Source of the DNA: Gordonia sp. PDNC005
GTDB lineage: Bacteria; Actinomycetota; Actinomycetes; Mycobacteriales; Mycobacteriaceae
NCBI RefSeq assembly: GCF_016919385.1
Contig: NZ_CP070351.1
Span: forward strand, 744,001 to 808,000
Reading direction: 5' to 3'
DNA: 64,000 bases
A program made the position numbers and the translations under genes. This document shows, one piece after another, positions 37,165 to 46,900 of the stretch; the stretch's first letter is position 1; each line of letters opens with the position of its first letter. The notes beneath the pieces were generated by a model. It was not told the origin of the DNA. It made no database searches and saw only the letters and a program-made list of their open reading frames with translations.

Positions 37165-37814
37165 TGGCCGGCGTCGGCCTTCTTCTGGTGGCCCGCGATG
37201 CGGTTCTCGATCATCGTCACGAACGGCGTGCGGTTGCGGTTGGCGCGCTCGTACTCGGCCACCACCTGCAGGGTGTCGACGTCGAGGGTGCGGACCTTCG
37301 CGCGCAACTGCGCGAGGGTCAGCGCGTCGTAGTCGAGAGCGGCGACGGCCTCGGGCGTCGGGCCGACGGGCGTGTCCGACTTCGGGGTAGCGGTGGTGGT
37401 CCCGGGCGCGAGATCGGCCGGGACAGAGCTGAACAGCGCGTGGCGTCCGGCGGCGTCGGCCTTCGGCTCGGGAGCGGGCTCGGCGGCCGGAGTCGCCTCA
37501 GCGACGGACGTGGGGGCCGGATCCGCTTCGGGCTCGGGGACAGACTCGACCACCGCGGCGGCGGGCTCGTCGTCATCATCGAAGCGCGCCCATTCCGGCT
37601 GCTCCTCGGCTTTGTCGAAAATGGGCGACAACACTTCGTCACCCTTGATGGCGAGTTCGGCGATGTTCTGCTGCAGACGCATGCCCGCTTGCAGGGCGCT
37701 GCTCACCGCAGACATCGGCAGAGTGATGACCCGAGTCGGCAGTTTCCGGGTCTCCTCAACGGTCGTGACCAGCAGACCTGCCACCACGCGGGCGGGGTAC
37801 GGAGGACGATTCAT
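37161..37814 (-). CDS. Lipid droplet-associated protein (Rv1109c/MLDS-like)
   Basis: A 217-residue protein. The N-terminal 70 residues form an amphipathic, helix-prone region ([19 protein letters not shown], then [19 protein letters not shown]) similar to the apolipoprotein-like lipid-binding part of actinobacterial droplet proteins. A long acidic Ala/Pro/Glu linker (about 72-140) leads to a conserved C-terminal helix pair ([20 protein letters not shown]). By position and composition it matches Rv1109c. It probably coats triacylglycerol or wax-ester inclusions. The start overlaps nothing; its stop overlaps xseA by 4 nt. Confidence 0.8.
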   Translation of the reverse strand: MNRPPYPARVVAGLLVTTVEETRKLPTRVITLPMSAVSSALQAGMRLQQNIAELAIKGDEVLSPIFDKAEEQPEWARFDDDDEPAAAVVESVPEPEADPAPTSVAEATPAAEPAPEPKADAAGRHALFSSVPADLAPGTTTATPKSDTPVGPTPEAVAALDYDALTLAQLRAKVRTLDVDTLQVVAEYERANRNRTPFVTMIENRIAGHQKKADAGQ

Positions 37815-37848
37815 GTAAACACCTTCTCACAGCCGTACTCTTGATGTT

Positions 37849-38796
37849 ATGGCTGAATCCAAGCGAGTCCTCCTCGCGTCGCCGCGCGGCTACTGCGCGG
37901 GTGTCGATCGCGCCGTCGAGACTGTCGAACGCGCGCTCGACAAGCACGGCGCTCCCGTCTACGTCCGCAAGGAGATCGTCCACAACCGGCACGTGGTCGA
38001 CACCCTCGTCGAACGCGGTGCGGTGTTCGTCAGCGAGACCGACGAGGTGCCCGAGGGCGCCATCGTCGTGTTCTCCGCGCACGGTGTCTCCCCGGAGGTG
38101 CATCGCACAGCCGCGGAGCGCAGCCTCAAGACGATCGACGCCACATGCCCCCTGGTCACGAAGGTGCACCAGGAGGCGAAGCGCTTCGCACGCGACGACT
38201 ACGACATCGTCCTGATCGGTCACGAGGGCCACGAAGAGGTCGAGGGCACCGCGGGTGAGGCACCCGAGCACATTCAGCTCGTCGACGGCCCCGACGCCGT
38301 CGACCAGGTGCAGGTGCGCGATCCCGAGCGTGTCGTCTGGCTCTCGCAGACCACACTCTCGGTGGACGAGACGATGCAGACCGTCAACCGCCTGCGGGAG
38401 AAGTTTCCCCTGCTCAACGATCCGCCGTCGGACGACATCTGCTACGCCACCCAGAATCGTCAGGTGGCGGTGAAGGCGATGGCGCCCAAATGCGATCTGG
38501 TGATCGTCGTCGGGTCGAAGAACTCGTCGAACTCGGTCCGTCTCGTCGAAGTGGCCCTGCAGAACGGTGCACAGGCGTCGTACCTCGTCGACTACGCGCG
38601 TGAGATCGACCTCGCGTGGCTCGACGGCGTCACCACGGTGGGGCTCACCTCCGGCGCTTCCGTTCCCGAGGTCCTCGTCCGCGGTGTGATCGATCTGCTC
38701 GCCGAGCACGGTTTCAACGATGTCGAGACCGTCACCACGGCGGAGGAGACGCTGACGTTCGCCCTTCCCCGCGAACTGCGGCCCTCTAGGAGCTGA
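37849..38796 (+). CDS. ispH: 4-hydroxy-3-methylbut-2-enyl diphosphate reductase
   Basis: A 315-residue iron-sulfur enzyme, the last step of the MEP pathway to IPP and DMAPP. The three cluster cysteines are visible: RGYCAGV (residue 16), [11 protein letters not shown] (about 100) and [11 protein letters not shown] (about 198). The catalytic Glu region and SSNSVRLVE are conserved. It corresponds to LytB2 (Rv1110). A TACTCT hexamer 7 nt before the ATG hints at leaderless transcription. Its last 11 bp overlap the end of the convergent TetR gene. Confidence 0.95.
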   Translation: MAESKRVLLASPRGYCAGVDRAVETVERALDKHGAPVYVRKEIVHNRHVVDTLVERGAVFVSETDEVPEGAIVVFSAHGVSPEVHRTAAERSLKTIDATCPLVTKVHQEAKRFARDDYDIVLIGHEGHEEVEGTAGEAPEHIQLVDGPDAVDQVQVRDPERVVWLSQTTLSVDETMQTVNRLREKFPLLNDPPSDDICYATQNRQVAVKAMAPKCDLVIVVGSKNSSNSVRLVEVALQNGAQASYLVDYAREIDLAWLDGVTTVGLTSGASVPEVLVRGVIDLLAEHGFNDVETVTTAEETLTFALPRELRPSRS

Positions 38797-39355
38797 CCAC
38801 GATGTCGGTGGCGTCTCTGATGAGGGTCTTGAGCTCTCGAGAGTCGCCGTCGAACCACCGGCGGTACGCGTAGGCGGCCGCCGCGAGGACGGCGTGCACT
38901 CGTACGCCCGCCTCGAGCGAATCCCCGGAGACGCCCATCCGTTCGGCCGCGAGCTGCACCAGCTCGCGGCCGTCGTCGTCTCGGATCAGGGTGACGCGGT
39001 CACGGAGTTCGGGGGCCCCGGCCAATGCGGTCCGCCACAGTTCCAGTTCCTCGTCCGATGACGCCTCGGTGCGCTCGACGATCGCATCGGCGAGCGCACG
39101 GAGCACTCCGACGTCGGTCGGCTGTGCGGCGAACGTGGAGACGATCGCAGCGCTGCTCGCTTCGAGCGGGTAGAGCAGCAGGTCGTCCTTATTGGTCACG
39201 TGCCGGAAATAGGTGCTCTCGGAGACGCCCGCCGCATCGGCGATCTGCTTTGTCGTGACCGACGAGTATCCCGCTTCGCCGAACAGGCGCCACGCGGCCG
39301 ACTGAATGTCTTGTCGGACACGTGTGCGTTGGCGGGTGCGCAGGGGACGGCTCAT
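38786..39355 (-). CDS. TetR-family regulator of the KstD-like gene
   Basis: A 189-residue TetR protein. HTH at about residues 8-55: [20 protein letters not shown], then [19 protein letters not shown]. The C-terminal domain is helical with an Arg/Glu-rich middle. It is divergent from a KstD-like dehydrogenase gene; two tandem 15-bp palindrome-like sites lie between them, so it probably represses that gene and itself. The inducer may be a steroid or related ketone, by association only. It is neither clearly KstR nor KstR2: the sites differ from the motifs known for those. Confidence 0.88.
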   Translation of the reverse strand: MSRPLRTRQRTRVRQDIQSAAWRLFGEAGYSSVTTKQIADAAGVSESTYFRHVTNKDDLLLYPLEASSAAIVSTFAAQPTDVGVLRALADAIVERTEASSDEELELWRTALAGAPELRDRVTLIRDDDGRELVQLAAERMGVSGDSLEAGVRVHAVLAAAAYAYRRWFDGDSRELKTLIRDATDIVVSS

Positions 39356-39373
39356 GGTGTCCACCGTGCACTC

Positions 39374-39426
39374 TTGAACGTCGGCCTGCAAAATGATAGA
39401 AACTGTCACTATGAAAGAAACTGTCA
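39374..39426 (+). promoter_or_regulatory. Promoter and two tandem TetR-type operators of the KstD-like gene
   Basis: TGATAGAAACTGTCA (39394-39408) and TGAAAGAAACTGTCA (39412-39426) are nearly identical 15-bp imperfect palindromes 18 bp apart. TTGAAC (39374-39379) and TAGAAA (39397-39402) are spaced 17 bp, so the first site overlaps the -10 and the second overlaps ATG 39411. The geometry suits repression by the divergent TetR protein and leaderless transcription. Confidence 0.68.
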
Positions 39427-41120
39427 GAACGGTGTCGGTGTCGGGTGCGGCGGGCCTCCCCGCGGAAGTCGACGTTGTCGTCGTCGGATCGGGCGCCGCC
39501 GGGATGTCGGCCGCGATCACCGCGGCCGCGGCTGGGCTCAAAGTGGTGATCGTCGAGAAGTCGCAGCGCTGGGGCGGCACCACGTCGCGCTCCGGCGGCG
39601 GTGTCTGGATTCCCGGGAACGAAGTGCTCGCCGCGAAGGGCCCCGCCGATTCCACGAGCGACGCCCGGACATATCTTCATTCGCTCGTCGGCGACGACGT
39701 CCCGGCCGAATTGATCGATGCGTACCTGGAACACGGGCCTGAGACGATCGCGTTCCTCAACCGGAACAGCGCCCTCGATCTGGAGTGGGTCCGCGGCTAC
39801 AGCGACTACTTCCCGGAGGCTCCGGGAGGCCGCGCGTCGGGGCGCTCGTGTGAGCCGAAACCGTTCGACGTGCGCACGATCGGCGACGACTTCACGACGA
39901 TGGAGCCGTTCTACACGCCGACCCCGCTGAATGTCGTCGTCAAACAGTCGGACTATCGCTGGCTCAGCACCGGGCTGCGGCGGTGGCGGGGCCCGGTCCG
40001 GATGATGGCAGTGGGCGCGCGCACCTTCGCCGCGAAGGCCCGCGGGCGCAGACTCGTCGGACTGGGCAACGCACTGGTCGCCTCACTGATGGTCGGCCTG
40101 CAACGCCATGGCGTGCCGATTCACCTCGGGGTTGCGCTCAGCGGTCTGATCACCGACGCCGAGGGCGCCGTCCTCGGAGCCCGAGTGACTGGCTCCGACG
40201 GTGAACACGAGGTGATCGCGCGACGCGGAGTGATCCTGGCCTGCGGCGGCTTCGATCACGATCCCGCACTGCGGGCACAGCATCACCGCGCGCCCGCCGG
40301 TCCGGACCTCTCGCTCGGTGTGGTCACGAACTCGGGCGACGGGCTCCGTGCTGCCACCGCGGTCGGCGCGGACACCGCCTTGCTCGATGACGCGTGGTGG
40401 GCGCCGTCGATCCCGCTGCCACGCGGGCCGTGGTTCGCGCTGGCCGAGCGCTCGCTGCCGCGGAGCATCATCGTGAACAAGCGGGGCGAGCGGTTCATGA
40501 ACGAGTCGCTCCCGTACGTCGAGGCCACTCACGCGATGTTCGGCGGTGAGCACGGTGTGGGTCCGGGTGCAGCGGAGAACCTGCCCGCGTGGCTCGTCTT
40601 CGATCAGACGTACCGCAACCGCTATCTGTTCGCGGGCAAGCCGGCCCGCAGCCCGTTGCCGAAGAAGTGGTTCGACTCGGGGGCGCTCGTCAAGGCGGAC
40701 ACCGTTGCCGAACTCGCGGAGCGACTCGGGCTGTCCGAGGGCGCGCTGACGGCGACCGTCGACAGGTTCAACGGGTTCGCGCGCGACGGCGTCGACTCCG
40801 ACTTCCACCGAGGGGAGTCGGCGTATGACCACTACTACGGCGACACGTCCAACAAACCCAACCCGAGCCTCGGGGAGATCTCCACTGGCCCCTTTTATGC
40901 TGCGGCGATAGTCCCGGCCGACCTCGGCACCAAGGGCGGCGTCCGGATCGACGTCCGTGCACGTGTGCTGCGCGACGACGACTCGGTGATCGACGGCCTC
41001 TATGCGGCGGGCAACGTCGCCGCGCCGGTCATGGGCCACACCTACGCCGGTCCGGGCGCGACTATCGGTCCCGCGATGGTGTTCGGGCGTGTCGCCGCGC
41101 TGGACGCAGCATCACGCTGA
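39411..41120 (+). CDS. KstD-like FAD-dependent dehydrogenase (3-ketosteroid delta1-dehydrogenase family)
   Basis: A 569-residue flavoprotein. FAD-binding motif VDVVVVGSGAAGMSAAITAAA at about residues 19-39; SRSGGGVWIPGNEVL is the KstD-type segment; the C-terminal LYAAGNVAAPVMGHTYAGPG and ATIGPAMVFG complete the FAD site. GPFYAAAIVPADLGTKGG carries the Tyr and Gly that, in KstD enzymes, polarise the 3-keto group. The enzyme probably inserts a 1,2 double bond in a steroid A ring or a similar cyclic ketone. The 3' end overlaps mycP by 59 bp on the opposite strand. Confidence 0.8.
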   Translation: MKETVRTVSVSGAAGLPAEVDVVVVGSGAAGMSAAITAAAAGLKVVIVEKSQRWGGTTSRSGGGVWIPGNEVLAAKGPADSTSDARTYLHSLVGDDVPAELIDAYLEHGPETIAFLNRNSALDLEWVRGYSDYFPEAPGGRASGRSCEPKPFDVRTIGDDFTTMEPFYTPTPLNVVVKQSDYRWLSTGLRRWRGPVRMMAVGARTFAAKARGRRLVGLGNALVASLMVGLQRHGVPIHLGVALSGLITDAEGAVLGARVTGSDGEHEVIARRGVILACGGFDHDPALRAQHHRAPAGPDLSLGVVTNSGDGLRAATAVGADTALLDDAWWAPSIPLPRGPWFALAERSLPRSIIVNKRGERFMNESLPYVEATHAMFGGEHGVGPGAAENLPAWLVFDQTYRNRYLFAGKPARSPLPKKWFDSGALVKADTVAELAERLGLSEGALTATVDRFNGFARDGVDSDFHRGESAYDHYYGDTSNKPNPSLGEISTGPFYAAAIVPADLGTKGGVRIDVRARVLRDDDSVIDGLYAAGNVAAPVMGHTYAGPGATIGPAMVFGRVAALDAASR

Positions 41121-42333
41121 GGGCCACGGTGGCCGCGGCCAGCCCGGCTGTCAGGGCCACCCGTCTCAGGCCGCTGTCGCCGTCTTCGACCGGGGCGGGC
41201 GCGGCGATCCGGCGGGACGTCGACGACGGTCGAGCAGGGGGCGACTGCGCAGTCAGGGCGGCCACCGGATCGATCACACCGCGTCCGACGGCGGTGTCCG
41301 CACCGCCGCCGTGAGCTGTCGCGACGATCCGGTGGATCACCTCGGCGGCGGTCAGGTCGGGGAACCGAGACCGGATCAGTGCCGCCGTGCCTGAGACGTA
41401 GGGCGCCGCGTAACTGGTGCCTGCCAAGCCGCTCTCCCCAGTCGGCCCGGCGAGAGCGGTGATCGGTCCGGTCGGCGCGAGACCGACCACATCCGCTCCC
41501 GGCGCCGCGACCGACACCCACGGCCCGCGCAGAGTGAACGGTGCGGCCCTCCCGTCGGACGCCTGCGTCGCGCCGACAGTGAGCACCAGGGGCGACAGTC
41601 GCGCCGGCGTGGCGACCGTGACCACCGGAAGGCCTACGACGTCGGGATTCTGCTCGCGGCACTGTGTGCCGTCGGAGAGATTGCCCGCAGCCGCCACCAC
41701 GACGACGTCGCGGACGACGGCGTCACGGAGCGCATCACGGACAGCACCGTCCCCTGCCGCCTGCGCTGCCGGAACGCACGCAGTCTCCGAGATGTTGACG
41801 ACGTCGGCGCCGAGGTCGACCGCGCGTCGGATCGCCGCGGCGAGAGTCTCCAGCGGTCCGTAGCCCGCACCCACGGCCGCAGCGTCCCGGTCGGACGACT
41901 TCGCACGGTACGCGCCGCTCGACTGCCGGATCGAGATGATCGTCGCCTCCGGCGCCACCCCGATGTAGTCGTCGGCGGGTGACGGGCGGGCCGCGATGAT
42001 CCCGGCGACCAGAGTGCCGTGGAGATCGCAGTCGTCGAGGCCGTCGCCAGAACTCACGTAGTCGCCTCCGCCGGTCAGCCCGGGGAGTCGGGGGTGCGGG
42101 GTGACGCCGGTGTCGATCACCGCCACCTTGACACCCGCGCCTCGACTGAACCGGTGGGCGGAAGCCAGATCGAGCAGGGTGTGACCGGGCGGCGTGCCGG
42201 TGAATCGTTCGGCCGTCGGGCGGGCGCACCGCGCGAACTGTTCGGTCGGGCTCGGCGGGGCTCCAATGGCGATCCCCGGCGCAGAGGCGAACGAGATCAG
42301 CAGGAGCGACGCCGTGATCACCGTCGCGCGCAC
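41062..42333 (-). CDS. mycP: Type VII secretion mycosin (subtilisin-like protease, MycP)
   Basis: A 423-residue exported serine protease. A signal peptide covers about residues 1-24; the catalytic triad is Asp in VAVIDTGVTPHPRL (about 74), His in CDLHGTLVAGII (about 105) and Ser in GLAGTSYAAPYVSG (about 310). A C-terminal helix (VALTAGLAAATVALSVML) anchors it to the membrane. Mycosins stabilise ESX machines and process substrates. It is placed 1 bp downstream of eccD on the minus strand. With EccC and EccD it fits an ESX-4 (mycP4) role. Confidence 0.92.
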   Translation of the reverse strand: MRATVITASLLLISFASAPGIAIGAPPSPTEQFARCARPTAERFTGTPPGHTLLDLASAHRFSRGAGVKVAVIDTGVTPHPRLPGLTGGGDYVSSGDGLDDCDLHGTLVAGIIAARPSPADDYIGVAPEATIISIRQSSGAYRAKSSDRDAAAVGAGYGPLETLAAAIRRAVDLGADVVNISETACVPAAQAAGDGAVRDALRDAVVRDVVVVAAAGNLSDGTQCREQNPDVVGLPVVTVATPARLSPLVLTVGATQASDGRAAPFTLRGPWVSVAAPGADVVGLAPTGPITALAGPTGESGLAGTSYAAPYVSGTAALIRSRFPDLTAAEVIHRIVATAHGGGADTAVGRGVIDPVAALTAQSPPARPSSTSRRIAAPAPVEDGDSGLRRVALTAGLAAATVALSVMLRPARRHARTPSRDR

Positions 42334-42334
42334 G

Positions 42335-43789
42335 TCACAGCTCTCGGATCAGGCGATATGCGTCGAGCACCCACAGCAGAATCGGCAGCACCAGCGCTAG
42401 GACCAGGTACTGACCGATCTCTGCGACCCGCACCTGCAGCGGCGTGAACTCGCGGTTCGCCGCCACCGTGCCCGCCACCAGTGCCACGATTCCGACACCG
42501 AGTGCCGCGAGCATCGCGGTGACGGCCGACGCCGCGTCGCCGGTCAGCAGGGTCTGGACCAGCGGGACACCGATCGCACATGCCGCCGCGCCGCCGATCA
42601 GCGTCGCGGATTGAGTGTGGTCGGAGTGCACCCGTCCCCTTGCGGCCAGGACCAGCGTGATGACCGCCCAGAACGCGAACACCGCGCGGCTCGGTTCGGT
42701 TGCCGCGACAAGCGTGCACCCGACCGTGGTGAGCGTCGCCCCCGCGATGATTCCGGTCAGGTACGACGACGCGGCAGCCGCCCTGGCGGCCAATGAGTCG
42801 AGGTCGCCCAGCGCGATGTCGGCGATCGCGCCCAGCGGGTCGGACCGATCGGGGCCCAATGCCTCGACGCCGTCGACAGCGGATCGTTCCTCGGCCGGGT
42901 CGCCGATCGGCGGCGGTGAGGACGGCACCGGTGGAAGCGGGAGGTGCGCGGCCGCGATCGCGATGCGACCCGCGATCATCACGGTGGTGACGCCGAGTGC
43001 CGCGCCGACGGCGGCGATCGACGAAACGGGTGCGGCCCACGCCGCGAACAGTGCTCCGACGGCCGCCGTCGACAGTCCCGCGGTCGCGATCGCGGTGTGC
43101 GCTGCGAGCAGCGAGCCCGTCCCGCGGCAGCCGATCACGGCGACCGTGGCGGCGGCGAGGCCCGCAGCGGCCACTCTGGAGCCTCCGGTGGTTCCGACGG
43201 CGGCACCCGCGCTCGCGGCCAGAAGGCACGCTGCGAGTGAGAACGTCGCAGATGTGCGCGGATCCGTGCCGAGTCGGTCGCCCGTCAACGCCGCGACGAG
43301 CAGGAATGCGGTCGCGACGCTCGCGATCAGCAGGGGAGTGGACGTGTCACCGCGGAGGGCCGCGACCGATCCCGCCGCAGCCGCGCCGCAGGCGGCGATC
43401 ACCGCCACGGCGTATGCCGTCCACCTGGCTGAACCCGCAGTCCACGGGGGCCTTTCGTCGCTGATCAATGCGGCGACGCCCGCCACGACATCGTCGGTCA
43501 CCGGGCGCGCCCCGCCAGGCGGATCGTCGGTCAACATCAGTATCTCGCCGTCGTGGACGCCGCTGTCGCGCAACGACTCCGACGGATTCAACACCGCGCC
43601 GCCGATGCGGGCCAACGTCCAACACGCGGTGCCTGTTCCGGGGGCCTCCGCGGGTGGGTCGTCGACGTGCAGGAGCATGAGGACGTCCGGCATCAACGAT
43701 GCCAACGGCATGCTCGACGGAACCGCGAGGTCCACCTGAGTGCGTCCCCCGACCACTGAAATCCGCACCAGTCCAGTCACAACGGTCAT
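42335..43789 (-). CDS. eccD: ESX type VII secretion integral membrane protein EccD
   Basis: A 484-residue protein with an N-terminal ubiquitin-like cytoplasmic domain (about 1-95; VRISVVGGRTQVDLAVPSS and LLHVDDPP are typical), then about eleven transmembrane helices. EccD lines the membrane pore of the ESX complex. The helices are Ala-rich, as in actinobacterial ESX-4. It is immediately upstream of mycP and divergent from eccC over 112 bp, so both arms share a control region. Confidence 0.9.
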   Translation of the reverse strand: MTVVTGLVRISVVGGRTQVDLAVPSSMPLASLMPDVLMLLHVDDPPAEAPGTGTACWTLARIGGAVLNPSESLRDSGVHDGEILMLTDDPPGGARPVTDDVVAGVAALISDERPPWTAGSARWTAYAVAVIAACGAAAAGSVAALRGDTSTPLLIASVATAFLLVAALTGDRLGTDPRTSATFSLAACLLAASAGAAVGTTGGSRVAAAGLAAATVAVIGCRGTGSLLAAHTAIATAGLSTAAVGALFAAWAAPVSSIAAVGAALGVTTVMIAGRIAIAAAHLPLPPVPSSPPPIGDPAEERSAVDGVEALGPDRSDPLGAIADIALGDLDSLAARAAAASSYLTGIIAGATLTTVGCTLVAATEPSRAVFAFWAVITLVLAARGRVHSDHTQSATLIGGAAACAIGVPLVQTLLTGDAASAVTAMLAALGVGIVALVAGTVAANREFTPLQVRVAEIGQYLVLALVLPILLWVLDAYRLIREL

Positions 43790-43846
43790 TTACCGTAACC
43801 CTCCCCCGAGGTTCTGATACAACCGAGTCCATCGCCGCGAGGTGAG

Positions 43847-43878
43847 GACGATGTCGACATAACCATCCCGACATCGTC
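43847..43878. promoter_or_regulatory. Inverted repeat in the divergent eccD-eccC control region
   Basis: Perfect 10-bp arms GACGATGTCG (43847-43856) and CGACATCGTC (43869-43878) with a 12-bp centre lie 24 bp before the eccC start. A nested palindrome ATGTCGACAT (43851-43860) overlaps the left arm. It may be an operator controlling both arms of the ESX locus, or a hairpin in the eccC leader. Confidence 0.5.
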
Positions 43879-43901
43879 ACGGTGGGGGATTCGGGGGAAT
43901 C

Positions 43902-46900
43902 ATGCCAACTGCGAATATCGACGAGTGGTCGTCGACGATCGGTCATCGTCGTCGCCCGCGGACCGCCCCGCCGACGGTCCCGGCGAGCGACCTACAGATC
44001 GCGTCGCCGCCAGAACTCGCCCGGGCCGTCCCACAGAGCTTGTTCCTGCGCCTTCTACCTGCGGTGATGGTAGTAGCTGTGATCGGCATGATCTCGATGA
44101 TGGCCGTCACCGGCGGACGCACGGCGTTCGCGAACCCCCTGTTCCTGATGTTTCCGCTGATGATGCTGATGTCGATGGTCGGGATGGTCGCGTCGGGCGG
44201 CCGAGGTGGTCCAGCACGGGCGGCCGAGGTGAACGAGGACCGCAAGGACTACCTGCGGCATCTCACGCAGGTACGGGGACGGGCCGACTCGGTGATGCGG
44301 GCGCAGCGGGCCGAAGCGGAGTGGAATCACCCCGACCCGCGGGCCGTCGCGTCGTTGATCGGATCGGACCGGATGTGGGAACGCCGCCCCACCGACTCCG
44401 ACTTCGTCGACGTCCGCGTCGGACTCGGGGTTCACCGGCTCGCAGGTGGACTGCAGCCACCGGAGTCCGCACCCGCCGAGGACGTCGAACCGGTGTCGGC
44501 GGTGGCTCTGCGACGATTCGTCCAGGCTCGGTCGTCAGTACCCGACATGCCGACGGCGATCGCCCTCCGCGGATTCCCCGCGATCAGTCTCAGCGGGCCT
44601 CACGACGAAGTGAATGCGCTGGTCAGATCGATGACCTGTGTCCTCGCCGTCCAGCACGGGCCGGACCATCTCGGCATCGCGATCGTCGTCGACGATCCGG
44701 TCGCGCCGGAGTGGGACTGGTGCAAGTGGCTGCCCCATGTCGGCCACCAGGAGAGGCAGGACGGCCTCGGCGCGACTCGAATGGTCTATCGATCGCTCGC
44801 GGATCTCGAATCGGATCTGGGAGACGTGCTCGCGGCCCGGGTGAGGTTCTCGCGGACCGAGCCGGACACGACGGTCAGGCACCTGGTTGTCGTCCTCGGT
44901 GGCGGGGAGGTCACCGGTGACGAGGAGCTGTCGTCCGGGGCGGGGCTCGACGGGGTGACCGTTGTTGAACTCGGTTCGACGGCCGATTCGATCGCATCGC
45001 GGAGAGGGCTCGTCCTGCAGGTCGACGGGGGCCGACTCAGCGCACGCACGGAGGCGGGATCAGAAGAGTTCGCCGTCGCCGACGCCCGTGACGTGGTCAC
45101 CAGCGAAGCGATCGCGCGTCGCCTCGCCAGATACTGGCCCGCGCAGTTCGGCCCGCTCGCCGATCTGGACCTCACCTCGTCCGCCGTCGACAGGGGGCTG
45201 CCCGACCTGCTCGGTGTTGCAGACGCCGGAGCCTTCGCCCCTGAATCGGAGTGGGTCGGTCGTCGTGGCTCGGCCAGACTTCGTGTGCCGATCGGCCACA
45301 CCGCCACCGGAGAGCCGGTTCACCTCGACCTCAAGGAGAGCGCCCACGGCGGAATGGGGCCGCACGGCCTGTGCGTCGGTGCAACTGGAAGTGGAAAGTC
45401 CGAGCTGCTCAGGACGCTGGTTCTCGGCCTCATCGCAACCCACTCGCCGGACGAACTCAATCTGGTGCTCGTTGATTTCAAGGGCGGCGCGACGTTCCTC
45501 GGCCTCGACTCCCAGCACGTCGCCGCCGTGATCACGAACCTCGAAGCCGAACTCGAACTCGTCGACCGGATGGCCGACGCACTCTCCGGCGAACTGCACC
45601 GCCGACAAGAACTCCTTCGAGCGGCGGGGAACTTCGCCAACGTCACCGAGTACGAGAGGGCACGGCTCGGCGGTGCGGATCTGCCTCCGTTGCCCGCACT
45701 CGTCGTGGTGGTCGACGAGTTCTCCGAGCTCCTCGCACAGAAGCCCGACTTCGCCGAACTGTTCGTCGCGATCGGTCGGCTCGGGCGATCGTTGCACATT
45801 CACCTCCTCCTCGCCTCACAGCGTCTGGAGGAGGGGCGGCTCCGCGGCCTCGACAGCCACCTGTCGTACCGGATAGGGCTGAAGACGTTCTCCGCCAGCG
45901 AATCCCGCACGGTGCTCGGCGTACCCGACGCTTATCACCTGCCAAGCGAGCCGGGGGCGGCCTACCTCAAATGTGATTCGGCGACCCCCATCCGATTCCG
46001 CACGTCGTATGTGTCGGGGGTGTACCGACCGCCCGTGGAGGCGATCGACTCGACGGCCCACTCGGACAACTCGGTGACGGTCTTTCGTGCCGACACCGTC
46101 GTCGCGCTTCCGGAGGTCGACGAGGCGGCCGTCGAGGACGTCGACGGCCCGAGTGTCCTCGAGACGCTGGTCGGTCGGATCGCCGGGCACGGCTCCGATC
46201 CGCATCGAGTGTGGCTCCCGCCGTTGGAGTCCTCAGTGAGCCTCGATGACGTGCCGCCGGTCCCGCACGAGATGCTGACCGCGTCGATCGGCGTCGTCGA
46301 CCGCCCGTACGACCAGCGCCGAGACCCGCTGCGTGTGGACCTCTCACGCGGGGCAGGGCACGTCGCGATCGTCGGCGGACCTCAGTCGGGCAAGTCGACG
46401 GCGCTGCGCACCCTGATCTGCTCCCTCGCTCGTGGGCATTCCCCGAGCCGGACGACGTTCTACTGTCTCGACTTCGGCGGTGGTGGGCTCGCGGCGCTGG
46501 CCGACCTCCCTCATGTCGGCGGCGTGGCGCCGCGCAACCGGCGAGACGCCGTCCGGCGGACGGTCTCCGAAGTGATGGGCGTGCGAACCGAGCGGGAGAT
46601 CACGTTCGCCGACGCCGGAATCGACTCGATGACCGAGTACCGCGAGCGATGCGCGTCGGGAGACCACCCCGATGACCGGTACGGCGACGTGTTCCTGGTC
46701 ATCGACGGGTACGGCGTGCTCCGCAACGAGTTCGACGAGTTGGACGACCAGATAGCCGACCTCGTCGCCCGCGGTCTCTCGTACGGTGTGCACGTTGTTG
46801 TCACGGCCGGACGGTGGGCCGAGATCAGACCCGCGGTGAAAGACCTGATCGGAACCCGCATAGAGCTGAAGCTCGGTGACGCGCTCGACTCTGAGATGGA

